Positions 32,015-39,753 of a stretch of 47,421 nucleotides of DNA are shown piece after piece. A program made the translations under genes and the position numbers. The stretch comes from Chloroflexota bacterium (GTDB taxonomy: Bacteria; Chloroflexota; Anaerolineae; Aggregatilineales; Phototrophicaceae), in the NCBI GenBank assembly GCA_028875245.1, contig JAPPEU010000020.1:1-47421 (forward strand), in the 5' to 3' direction. Position 1 is the first letter of the stretch, and every line of letters begins with the position of its first letter. The notes beneath the pieces were generated by a model, which did no database searches, was not told where the DNA came from, and saw only the letters and a list, made by a program, of their open reading frames with translations.

Positions 32015-33370
32015 CTACTCGTCGTAGTATCCCGCGGCCTGCATGACAAAGCGGACATCTTCCGCGGCGATATCCAGGATAGCTTGAATATCGGCATTAG
32101 CGTCAATGGCGATCTCATTGATGGTTTCCGCCAGGATCGGAACGATTTCGGTATATTGCGGAATCAACGGGATGGTGCGCGCGGTTGACAGTACCTCCGA
32201 AGCGATGCCCTGCAAGCCGCCGTGGGCCGCGTTGACTTCCTCATCGGCCAGAATGGAGAGCCTGACCGCCACATTGGTATTCAACCCCGATGTTTCATCG
32301 AGGACGATCCGGCGCTCGGTGATCGGATGGGTCAGCCACTTCATATATTCAAGCGATGCTTCGAGATCGTCTGATTGCGCCAGGATGCCCACCGGCCACA
32401 AGTAGCCGTAGGATGCGATGTCCCCGCCAGCCCAACCCGGCGCGGGCGCGAAGGCGGCATTGTCCGAGACTTCCGGCAACTCGGCATCAAGCATGCGGCT
32501 GGCCATCCACCACCAGCCAATGAACATGGCGGCGCGCCCCTGAATCAATTCTTGGTTGGCTTCCTGCTCGTTCCAGGCGACTGACGCGGCGGGCGAATAG
32601 CCATCGCGCACATAACTTGCGTACTGTTCAGTAGCGGCCACGCCAATCTCGTTGTTGAAGATCGGTTCCCAATTCTCATCGAAGATATCGGTGCCCGCGC
32701 CCCAGAGGTGACTGTACCAGTTGAAAAGATTTTGATCGACATTCAAGCCGTAGTACATGGAGACGGGCGCGATATCCATACCGCTGTCGACGATGGCTTG
32801 AGAGACTTCGGAAAGTTCCTGCCAGGTCGTCGGCACATCGGCGCCAACTGCTTCCAGCACATCGGCGCGATAATGGAGCAGCAGGGGATGACCGCGGAAG
32901 GGCAGGCCATAGATCGTATCGCTGTTGCCGGTCGATGCGCTTTGATAGGCGGGACCGTAGTCGTCCCAATCGATGCCGGCGTCCATGACGAAGTCATTCA
33001 GCGGATGCAGATAGTCGTAGATGTTGGTGCCCCAGGCGTCAACAAAGGCGACGATGTCGAATTCGGTGTTGGGGTTGGAAGCTTCCAGGTAAAGTTGTTC
33101 CTGGAACGATCCAAAAGGAACATCGCCAAAGGTGACCGAGATGCCGGTCATAGCGGTGAATTCCTCGGCGCCCTTGAACGCGGCGGAGGCAAACTGTGGC
33201 GCCGCGGCGCAGCAGATCAGGAAGTCAAGATGGGTGCCGTCGTAGGGCTTGCTGGCATCCAGACCGAAGGTGGCCGGATCCATGTGGTCCTGAGCGCTAA
33301 CGGCCGCCAAGGGCAGCGCGAGGAAAAGCGCGAGCGTCAGCAGGCAAACAATCTTGCGTGTCAGATTCAT
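32015..33370 (-). CDS. Sugar ABC transporter substrate-binding protein, second system
   Basis: A 451-residue exported binding protein of extracellular solute-binding family 1. The signal peptide is MNLTRKIVCLLTLALFLALP with a likely cut after VSA-Q; as in the first system there is no lipobox Cys. The mature region has the two-lobe pattern, with NTEFDIVAFVDAWG, YGLPFRGHPLLLHYRADVL (the region common to sugar-binding proteins) and several Trp residues (GWWWMASRML) that may stack on sugars. ATG 33370 is preceded by AAGGAGAG about ten bases upstream; the frame's earlier start lacks this. First gene of the operon with two permeases. Confidence 0.92.
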   Translation of the reverse strand: MNLTRKIVCLLTLALFLALPLAAVSAQDHMDPATFGLDASKPYDGTHLDFLICCAAAPQFASAAFKGAEEFTAMTGISVTFGDVPFGSFQEQLYLEASNPNTEFDIVAFVDAWGTNIYDYLHPLNDFVMDAGIDWDDYGPAYQSASTGNSDTIYGLPFRGHPLLLHYRADVLEAVGADVPTTWQELSEVSQAIVDSGMDIAPVSMYYGLNVDQNLFNWYSHLWGAGTDIFDENWEPIFNNEIGVAATEQYASYVRDGYSPAASVAWNEQEANQELIQGRAAMFIGWWWMASRMLDAELPEVSDNAAFAPAPGWAGGDIASYGYLWPVGILAQSDDLEASLEYMKWLTHPITERRIVLDETSGLNTNVAVRLSILADEEVNAAHGGLQGIASEVLSTARTIPLIPQYTEIVPILAETINEIAIDANADIQAILDIAAEDVRFVMQAAGYYDE

Positions 33371-33445
33371 TGAGAGAACTCTCCTTACTCGATTCGGATA
33401 CAAATGCTCATTTTGCGATGCAAGATCCCAGCGGATAGTTGCGCG

Positions 33446-33473
33446 AGTTTAACACATGCGCCGACATATTCAA
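33446..33473 (-). promoter_or_regulatory. Candidate promoter of the second sugar operon
   Basis: Reading the minus strand, TTGAAT (33473-33468) and TAAACT (33451-33446) are 16 bases apart, a fair match to the housekeeping consensus. The transcript would start near 33439, about 69 bases before the ATG at 33370. A family A element is inserted just upstream (33489-33685), so it could affect regulation. Confidence 0.4.
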
Positions 33474-33488
33474 AACGACGTGACATTG

Positions 33489-33685
33489 GGTAGTGTATCC
33501 ATTTCGGTTGAAATTAGGTAAATTGCATCCACCTAGCAGTCTGTAGGGGCGAGCCTTGGCTCGCCCGTCGGCGGTTTGACAGTGGGCGACTCAAGAGTCG
33601 CCCCTACAAAATCTTAGGTATTTGGGGTTGATGATATAATTCGATGACTGGCTCAAAGAATTTCAACCGAATTCGATACACTACC
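33489..33685. mobile_element. Family A miniature element, complete, carrying a two-hairpin cargo
   Basis: The ends are inverted: left GGTAGTGTATCCATTTCGG then TTGAAATT, right (reversed) GGTAGTGTATCGAATTCGG then TTGAAATT, with 3 mismatches in 27. Perfect 8-bp direct repeats TGACATTG flank it at 33481-33488 and 33686-33693. The 197-bp body contains the TGTAGGGGCG module instead of the GAGGACACC-type interior of the 15004 copy. No gene is inside. It covers the middle of the gene-free stretch 33371-33732 between the sugar operon and the MBL gene. Confidence 0.9.
33542..33608. repeat. Nested double-hairpin module within family A element
   Basis: Outer arms TGTAGGGGCG (33542-33551) and CGCCCCTACA (33599-33608) enclose and overlap two perfect hairpins, GGGCGAGCC-TT-GGCTCGCCC (33547-33566) and GGGCGACTC-AA-GAGTCGCCC (33584-33603). 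It is the best-preserved copy of the module in the window. Confidence 0.8.
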
Positions 33686-33732
33686 TGACATTGATGCGCC
33701 GCGCCCCGAGTGTAGAAAGAGCGGCTTCAAGG

Positions 33733-34551
33733 TTAGGCGGCTGGATTCCAGCGGAAGACGCCGTCTTCTTCGCTGACTCTGCCCAGGCCCGGGAATGGCA
33801 TGTGATAAAAGAGCGTCAAGATGCCTTCGGCGGCGCATCGTTTCAAGATACGTCGGCGCGTTTCGACGGCGAGCGCGGGATCCGAATCGAAAGAGAAGTG
33901 CCAGTCTGTATGGGCGAATTGGAATGGCTGATGCAGCAGATCAACGACGTGGAGCAGCCGGTCGCCCCCTGATTCGAGCAGCAAGCCGGCATGGCCCTGG
34001 GTGTGCCCTTTGAGGTCTACGACAGTGACGCCGGGCGCGATTTCCTCACCGGCGCTGACGAAACTGAACCTGTCCCGCAGCGACGTGAAGCGTTCCAGGT
34101 TCTTCTGATCCCCCGGCGCGTCGGAGGCGGACCAGCGCCCGATCCACTCGTCCCATTCCGCCTGCGTCGTCACGAAGCGCGCCTTGGGGAATTCCATAGG
34201 GCCTTCGTCAGCCACCAGGCCGGCGATGTGGTCGCCATGAAAATGGCTGAGGAAAACGATATCGACATCGGCCAGCTTAATGCCGATGCTGTTGAGCGCC
34301 GATTCGGTGTTTCCCGCAGTTGGCCCGCCGGTCGCGCCGAATCCGACATCGACCAGAATCCACGTCCCGCCGCTGCTGATGAAGGGAAGATTGAGGCTGC
34401 CGGCCGGCTTATGCCCGGCGAGGGCGGCTTCAATTTGCGCTTGTGAAACGTCGGGATAGCGCGCCGCCAGATTATTGGCGATGAGATCGGATTCGCCTTC
34501 ATGCAGCACCGCGCATTCGATGTCGCCGATTTTCAGCTGATGTACAGACAT
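33733..34551 (-). CDS. MBL-fold metallo-hydrolase
   Basis: A 272-residue metallo-beta-lactamase-fold hydrolase. The dinuclear metal site is HFHGDH (H103, H105, D107, H108), with H183 in KGHTQGH and D204 in HVVDLL as further ligands, and a late H in LFYHMPFPG. No signal peptide is present. The pattern (ILVDVGFG, then a long loop, then FHGDHIAG) resembles lactonase or alkylsulfatase-like MBL enzymes often found in quorum-quenching or xenobiotic annotations, but substrate cannot be assigned. It follows the CPBP-like gene by 27 bases and may share its transcript. Confidence 0.9.
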   Translation of the reverse strand: MSVHQLKIGDIECAVLHEGESDLIANNLAARYPDVSQAQIEAALAGHKPAGSLNLPFISSGGTWILVDVGFGATGGPTAGNTESALNSIGIKLADVDIVFLSHFHGDHIAGLVADEGPMEFPKARFVTTQAEWDEWIGRWSASDAPGDQKNLERFTSLRDRFSFVSAGEEIAPGVTVVDLKGHTQGHAGLLLESGGDRLLHVVDLLHQPFQFAHTDWHFSFDSDPALAVETRRRILKRCAAEGILTLFYHMPFPGLGRVSEEDGVFRWNPAA

Positions 34552-34578
34552 TGTCTTGTCCTTTCCTGTGGTGAAGCC

Positions 34579-35346
34579 TTAGCCGCCGACCAGCGCCAGC
34601 GCGGTCAACAAGAAGATGAGGCCGGCGCCCATGCGCGCGATGAGCGCGACAAGGCTCGATTGTGAGAACACTTTCAGCAGACCAAATGATATGCCGAGCA
34701 GCATCGGCAATACAAGTCCATGCCAGCGCAGGAAGTTGGCATCGGATGTCTGAAAGAATATCAGGTAGTGCAAGCCGGCGTAAACTGCGGCGGTGACGGC
34801 CAGGCCGAGCCAATGCCCGAGCCTCCAGCGCAGGCGGGGCAGCAGAATGGCATGAAACACGAGCGTCTCGGCGAGCGGCTGCAAAACGACCAGCAGCAGC
34901 GCCGCCAAAGCCAGGCTTGGGAGGCCGCCCGTTTGCAAGGCCCAGATTTGCGCGCCCGGCAGGAAGCGCCCGGCCGTCAAGATAGCAATCAGGTCGAGGG
35001 TCAAGCCGATGGCAAGGCCGATGATGAGGGCGAGGGGCAGGGCCAGCTCGCCGCGGCTCAGGCGCAGCGCGCGCCAGCTTTCCTCGCTGCTGCAGCGGCT
35101 GACAAGGACAAACAGGCTGGTCAGCGCCATGCCCAGCGACCAACTCGCCATCAGCGCGAAAGGCGTCGGGGTCGCGCTGGCGGTGATGATCGCGATGAAT
35201 GACGGTCCAATGATGGCGAGACTGATGAACATTGCCAAGACAGCCAGCAGGGCGTTCAGCAGGCTCCAGGGCGGTTCATGCGCTTCCGGCAGCGTCAGCT
35301 TCGCCATCAGCGACATTTCGCGGCGGTCTGTGGGCGTCTCGTTCAT
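34579..35346 (-). CDS. CPBP-like membrane protein with altered active-site motifs
   Basis: A 255-residue protein with about seven or eight membrane helices. Its C-terminal half matches the layout of CPBP intramembrane proteases: QPLAETLVFHAILLPRLRWRLG around residues 157-176, then AAVYAGLHYLIF around 187-197. In active members the first motif is EExxxR; here it is A159-E160-xxx-H165, so one catalytic Glu and the Arg are changed, while H193 of the second motif remains. It may be an inactive relative or use the remaining residues differently. It starts 12 bases after the glycosyltransferase stop and is probably co-transcribed with it and with the MBL gene. Confidence 0.7.
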   Translation of the reverse strand: MNETPTDRREMSLMAKLTLPEAHEPPWSLLNALLAVLAMFISLAIIGPSFIAIITASATPTPFALMASWSLGMALTSLFVLVSRCSSEESWRALRLSRGELALPLALIIGLAIGLTLDLIAILTAGRFLPGAQIWALQTGGLPSLALAALLLVVLQPLAETLVFHAILLPRLRWRLGHWLGLAVTAAVYAGLHYLIFFQTSDANFLRWHGLVLPMLLGISFGLLKVFSQSSLVALIARMGAGLIFLLTALALVGG

Positions 35347-35358
35347 GCCAGCTGCTCG

Positions 35359-36495
35359 TCAATCGCGCATGACGCGTTCATAAACGGCGCGCGTCTCTTC
35401 GGCGGTTTTGCGCCAGGAGTAGTTGCTCGCCAGCGCCAGGCCCTGATTGATCATCGTGTCGCGCAGCGGCTGTTGTATGAGCAGGGCGAGAACCGCGCCA
35501 GCCATCTCGCGGGCATTATTGACGATATAGGCGGCGTCTTCCAGTATCTCTTCAAAGACGATGGCGTTTGAGGTCACGACGGGCGTGCCCGATGCCATCG
35601 CTTCCAGCGCCATCAAGCCGAAACCTTCATAGAGGCTGGGGAAGACAAAGACATCAGCCAGGCGATAGAGCGCCGGTTTGTCGGCCTCGTCGACGAAGCC
35701 GATCCAACGCAGGTAGTCGTCGATGCCTAGCCGCCGGCTGTAAGCGCGCAGATCCGGGAAGAGCCGGTTGTCGTAGGCGGGTTCGCGCCCGGCGATGACA
35801 AGGGGGAAGGCGTCGCCATCGGCCTCGCCCACATAGGTGTAGGCGAGAAGCAGCTCGTTCACTTGCTTGCGCCAATCGAAACCGCCCAGGTAGAGCACGA
35901 AGCGCTCGGGCAGGCCGTATTTGGCGCGAACCGCGTCATCGTCCTCAGCGCCGATCCGGGGATGGAAGCGCTCATCGGGCGCCAGATAAGTGACGCTGAT
36001 ATCACCCTCGGGGATGCGTAGTTGGTCTTCAATATCGACTTTCGCTGTCTCGCTGATGGTGATGATGTGGTTGCTGCCGCGCGCGGCCGAACTGACGAGG
36101 GCGGTGTAGAGCGACGTGAGCGGCCCCTGATTATAGATGGGATAGAGCAGGGGAATGACATCGAGCACGGTGGTGATCAGCCGCGCGGGACATGCCATCG
36201 GCGTGCCCCAATACGGCACATGGGCGATATCGGCGCCGACCTCGCGGGCGACGCGTGGAAAGGCGCGCTGTTCGAAATAGACCTTTCCCCATTTGCTTGA
36301 TAGTCGTCGCCGCCCGGAGTGAACGCTCTTGACGCCCGCAGGCAGGTCGGGCAGAGCGGCAATATGCGGCGGGATGACCAGCGAGAGCTCAAGCGCGGGA
36401 TCAACTTGGCGGAGATTCGCCAGCAGGCGCCGCAGGTATTGTCCGCTGCCGGTCGATTCCTGGTCGTAGAACCAGCCGTTTATGGCGATGTGCAC
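35359..36495 (-). CDS. Glycosyltransferase family 4
   Basis: A 378-residue GT4 enzyme with retaining-type fold. The N-terminal acceptor domain begins HIAINGWFYDQESTGSGQYL with the Gly-rich loop. The donor domain shows VLYLGGFDWRKQVNELL, VFVFPSLYEGFGLMALEAMA (the E-x7-E motif) and GTPVVTSNAIVFEE. It resembles mannosyl- or rhamnosyl-transferases of surface polysaccharide pathways. The GTG at 36495 is the domain start. Everything further upstream in the frame is translation of a GC-rich palindrome lying at 36506-36614 and is excluded. Together with the epimerase upstream it points to synthesis of a surface glycan. Confidence 0.9.
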   Translation of the reverse strand: MHIAINGWFYDQESTGSGQYLRRLLANLRQVDPALELSLVIPPHIAALPDLPAGVKSVHSGRRRLSSKWGKVYFEQRAFPRVAREVGADIAHVPYWGTPMACPARLITTVLDVIPLLYPIYNQGPLTSLYTALVSSAARGSNHIITISETAKVDIEDQLRIPEGDISVTYLAPDERFHPRIGAEDDDAVRAKYGLPERFVLYLGGFDWRKQVNELLLAYTYVGEADGDAFPLVIAGREPAYDNRLFPDLRAYSRRLGIDDYLRWIGFVDEADKPALYRLADVFVFPSLYEGFGLMALEAMASGTPVVTSNAIVFEEILEDAAYIVNNAREMAGAVLALLIQQPLRDTMINQGLALASNYSWRKTAEETRAVYERVMRD

Positions 36496-36505
36496 GGGCG
36501 GAGAA

Positions 36506-36614
36506 CCCCTCCCCCGGCCCCTCCCCGACGCATCAGGGAGGGGAGTTGGGTCATTCTTTGCAAGGTCTCGACGGTGAAAAAAGTCTTCTCCCGATGCATT
36601 GGGGACCCCGGGGG
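36506..36614. repeat. GC-rich palindrome abutting a start codon
   Basis: ACCCCTCCCCCGGCCCCTCCCC pairs with later GGGAGGGGAG and with CCCCGGGGG-type sequence; the far end reads GGGGACCCCGGGGG. It begins about ten bases before the GTG of the glycosyltransferase and lies between it and the epimerase gene, so the ribosome-binding region of the glycosyltransferase falls within or beside the fold. Confidence 0.6.
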
Positions 36615-36690
36615 TTGCAGCGGGCATAAACGCCGCCAACACAGAACTGGCCTGACCTCAGCCATAGCGACGGAGCAGGGAGAAGCTTCA

Positions 36691-37668
36691 TCATTTGTAG
36701 ATCTCGCCTTGATGATGAGCGATGATTTGATCTATGGTTTCGTCCAGCGTCGTCGTCGGCGCCCAGCCGATGGCGGATTGAATCTTCTTGATGCAGGGCA
36801 CGCGGCGGCGGAAATCTTCAAAGCCGGTTTGCTGATAAGCCTGGTCGTAGGGGATCAGCTTGATTTCGGAGGCGCTGTCGGCCCGGTCACGGATGCGCCG
36901 CGCCAATTCCATAATGCTGATCTCTTCGCTGCTGCCGATATTGTAGAGCTCGCCGATGGCATCATCGGATTCCGCCAGGCCCTGAATCGCCCCGACGACG
37001 TCGTAAACATTGGCGAAGCAGCGCTGCTGCAGCCCGTCGCCATAAACCTCGATCGGCTCATTCGCCAGCGCCCAACGCGCAAAACGCGGCACCACCATGC
37101 CGTACTGCCCGATCTGGCGCGGGCCGACTGTGTTGAAAAGGCGGAAGAGCGTGACAGGCAAGCCGACCTCTTCGTGATAGGCAAAGGCCAGAAACTCGTC
37201 AATCGCTTTGGAGGCGGCATAGCTCCAGCGGCTGCGCCGGGTCGGGCCGGTCAGCGTGTCATCGTCTTCGCGGAAGGGGAAGGTGACGCCTTTGCCATAC
37301 ACTTCGGATGTGGACGCGATCAGCACGCGGCGGCGATAGCGGCTGGCCGTCTTCAGGATCATTTCCGTACCGCCGATGTTGACTTCGATGGTATTGATCG
37401 GCTGGTCGATGATGTTGCGCACGCCAACAGCGGCCGCCAGGTGAAAAATAATATCGCACTCGCTGACGAGGCGGTCGATCACATGAATGTTGCGAATGTC
37501 CTCGACGGCATAGCTGAAGTTGGGATGCGCGATGAGGCATTCGATGTTGCCCAAGCGCCCGGTCGACAGATTGTCGATCACGGTGACGCGGTAGCCGCTC
37601 GCGAGCAGCCGCTCGGCCAGATGACTGCCGACGAAACCAGCGCCGCCGGTGATTAAAGCGCGGATCAT
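36691..37668 (-). CDS. NAD-dependent epimerase/dehydratase (extended SDR, nucleotide-sugar)
   Basis: A 325-residue extended short-chain dehydrogenase acting on nucleotide sugars. NAD binding is shown by GGAGFVGS (8-15); the catalytic elements are S121 in TSEVYG and Y150-xxx-K154 in YAASK. TRRSRWSYAASK and the LFRLFNTVGPRQ segment are those of UDP-glucuronate decarboxylase or UDP-glucose 4-epimerase-like enzymes; which of these cannot be decided. ATG 37668 has GGAG upstream at good distance. It lies before the GT4 gene on the same strand, fitting supply of an activated sugar for that transferase. Confidence 0.9.
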   Translation of the reverse strand: MIRALITGGAGFVGSHLAERLLASGYRVTVIDNLSTGRLGNIECLIAHPNFSYAVEDIRNIHVIDRLVSECDIIFHLAAAVGVRNIIDQPINTIEVNIGGTEMILKTASRYRRRVLIASTSEVYGKGVTFPFREDDDTLTGPTRRSRWSYAASKAIDEFLAFAYHEEVGLPVTLFRLFNTVGPRQIGQYGMVVPRFARWALANEPIEVYGDGLQQRCFANVYDVVGAIQGLAESDDAIGELYNIGSSEEISIMELARRIRDRADSASEIKLIPYDQAYQQTGFEDFRRRVPCIKKIQSAIGWAPTTTLDETIDQIIAHHQGEIYK

Positions 37669-37756
37669 GCACACTCCTCGCTCGCATTTCCGATTCAGAC
37701 CTTACGAAGATTTTACACGCGAATGGCAATCGTTACTTGATTGAGTGGCGGCGCTG

Positions 37757-38554
37757 TCATTCGCGGCGGGCGAGATAAAGCAGCGCCACCGTCTCCCTGA
37801 CAACCGTCCCCGCGAATTTCGCATTTATCAGATGCTTAATCTCCGACAGCAGTTGCGTTCGCTTGGTGGGTTCCAGAGACCGGTGGTCGGAGAATGTCCC
37901 GAGCAAATCCGCATAGGCGCCGGCGCTGTACTCGGTTGCGACAGTGTGCTTGCGGATCGCGAGTTCGGCGAAATAACCGCTGGCCGGGATGAGCGTCTCG
38001 TATTCGGTTGTGACCTGGTCGGGGCGGGGCGCGGGCTCGTACCCGCGGGCCAACTCCGGCGCAACCCGTCTGTAGACTGCCTGGAGCGCGCCTTCGAAAT
38101 CTCGACTGATGCCCGTCTGCGTCGGCCGGTGCCAGAACAGCGCCAAGGCCCCGCCCCTCTTCAGCAGGTCATGCGCCTTCTGGAAGCGAATCGTTGGGTC
38201 AACCCAGTGGAAGGCGGTGGCGGAAAACAGGAGATCGTAACTGGCGGGACGGCCGGAAAAGCGCTCGAAGTCGGCGCAAATCACGGAGACAGCGGGAAAA
38301 TCAGCCAGCTTGGCACGAGCGATGGCGGCCATGCGCGCGCCCGGTTCCACGCAGTCGATGGCATAACCGCGCTCGGCCAGGGACAGGGTCGCTTGTCCTG
38401 TGCCACAGCCGATTTCGAGCAGGCGCGCCTGCTCAGGCAGCGGACCATAGCTGACGATGTCGTCGAAGAGGGCTGCCGGATAGCTTGGGCGCGCTTTGTC
38501 GTAGAGCGGGGCCACCTGGTCATGGACGAGGGGCCGTCGCCGCGATTTGCTCAT
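37757..38554 (-). CDS. Class I SAM-dependent methyltransferase
   Basis: A 265-residue methyltransferase. Motif I is LLEIGCGTGQATLSLAE (about residues 46-62), followed by an acidic residue at the end of the second strand (CVEPGARM) and the SATAFHWVDP segment common in trans-aconitate or phthiocerol-type methyltransferases. The N-terminus is short and basic (MSKSRRRPLVHDQ), and the first helix (YDKARPSYPAALFDDI) resembles small-molecule methyltransferases. ATG 38554 is eight bases after the AttH-like gene's stop. Upstream codons in the frame overlap that gene. Substrate unknown. Confidence 0.88.
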   Translation of the reverse strand: MSKSRRRPLVHDQVAPLYDKARPSYPAALFDDIVSYGPLPEQARLLEIGCGTGQATLSLAERGYAIDCVEPGARMAAIARAKLADFPAVSVICADFERFSGRPASYDLLFSATAFHWVDPTIRFQKAHDLLKRGGALALFWHRPTQTGISRDFEGALQAVYRRVAPELARGYEPAPRPDQVTTEYETLIPASGYFAELAIRKHTVATEYSAGAYADLLGTFSDHRSLEPTKRTQLLSEIKHLINAKFAGTVVRETVALLYLARRE

Positions 38555-38562
38555 GAGGGCGC

Positions 38563-39717
38563 TCAGAATCGATTTTGCATGGAATCGACGTAGCCGGTCA
38601 GCTCGGCATAACCGGCGCCGCTTTTGTCGCCGCTGACTTCGACCGCGCCCTCCCAATAGATGATGCTGGCGTCATGCAGCTCCTGGTCGGCGAGCAGCGG
38701 CGCGACTTGAAGACTGAAACCTGCGTCGCCCTTGACGGCAATTTCCCAGCCGGCCGGGTATTCGGCGCCGGTTTGCGGGCTGCGCCAGGTATCGCTGACG
38801 TGGATGGAAAAGTCGGCCGCATCGAGGTAGCGCGTCCCGCCATCCGCCTCAATATAGAGCCCGCCGAAAGCGGGTTCCCGGCTCCCGTCGACCTGGCGGA
38901 TCTGCCCGACCATGAGTTCTGTGCCATCAGTGAAAATCAAGCCGAACCAATCCCAGCCCTGCGCGCTTTCGCCCAAGGCGCTCGTGCTGAATTCGTGATC
39001 CATCCAGGTGTATCCGCTGACCGTGTATTCTTGATCGCCGACCCTAATGCCGCCGTCGGTGAGCAGGCGCGTCAAGCTGTAGTAGTAGCTGGCATTGCCG
39101 AGCTCGCCGCTCTTTTGGCTGAGCCCGCCGTCGCCGTGCAGCGCGGGCCGTTTCATTTGGTACAGGTGCAAATCGATGGCGAAGTCGGCGCTGGCGGCGC
39201 TGATATGCGTCTTGTTGGCATTGTCGTCTTCGGCGCTGACCGCCCAGTCTTCCAGCCATACGCGATAAAAGGGATCGACGGTTGCGCCCGCCAGCCCGGC
39301 GCCGCCCCGGGCATAACGCACATCGTGATAGAAGTCGCCATTCTTGATATCGCTAACGGTGAAATGCGCCATGTAGATGTCATTGCTGCGAAACTCGGAG
39401 TCCGATTCGCGCGCGAGCGGCGAGATTGCCCGGCGAAAAATCGTGAACTGAAAGCCGAAACGCTCCCCCGCCTCGGTCGCCAGAACACCGGTGTAATACC
39501 ACCATTCGGTTTGGAAGGCGGGGTGGGCGCCATAATCGCGCGGGAATTGCCAATCCCAGGGGCTGATGGCGCGGACGAATCCGTCAGTCTCTTGCGGCGG
39601 CGCCTGAAACTGAGTCGAAGCGCTGAGCGCAACGCCGCTCAAGGGCTCATACAGGCTGATGCCGAATAAGATGACCAGCCCGATGAGAAGCAGGAGCGTA
39701 AGGACGCGCCAGTTCAT
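38563..39717 (-). CDS. AttH/CrtC lipocalin-like exported protein
   Basis: A 384-residue protein with an N-terminal membrane anchor or signal (residues ~5-21). It has two lipocalin-like domains typical of the AttH/carotenoid 1,2-hydratase superfamily: FPRDYGAHPAFQTEWWYYTG near residue 58, YYYSLTRLLTDGG in the middle, and GYTWMDHEFSTSALGESAQG with GWDWFGLIFTDGTELM. AttH-like proteins bind or hydrate hydrophobic molecules outside the membrane, and CrtC hydrates carotenoids. No carotenoid pathway genes are present, so the ligand is open. It lies between the M20 hydrolase and a methyltransferase on the same strand. Confidence 0.88.
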   Translation of the reverse strand: MNWRVLTLLLLIGLVILFGISLYEPLSGVALSASTQFQAPPQETDGFVRAISPWDWQFPRDYGAHPAFQTEWWYYTGVLATEAGERFGFQFTIFRRAISPLARESDSEFRSNDIYMAHFTVSDIKNGDFYHDVRYARGGAGLAGATVDPFYRVWLEDWAVSAEDDNANKTHISAASADFAIDLHLYQMKRPALHGDGGLSQKSGELGNASYYYSLTRLLTDGGIRVGDQEYTVSGYTWMDHEFSTSALGESAQGWDWFGLIFTDGTELMVGQIRQVDGSREPAFGGLYIEADGGTRYLDAADFSIHVSDTWRSPQTGAEYPAGWEIAVKGDAGFSLQVAPLLADQELHDASIIYWEGAVEVSGDKSGAGYAELTGYVDSMQNRF

Positions 39718-39753
39718 TTGCGCCTTTCCCGGCTTCCGCCTTGAATGCGCCGA

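Noticed and set aside
36319..37656. A 445-codon open frame on the plus strand
   Set aside because: Antisense to the epimerase and the start of the GT4 gene, both well supported. No motif or ribosome site.
38575..39669. A 364-codon open frame on the plus strand
   Set aside because: Antisense to the AttH/CrtC-like gene, which carries the family's conserved Trp-rich motifs.
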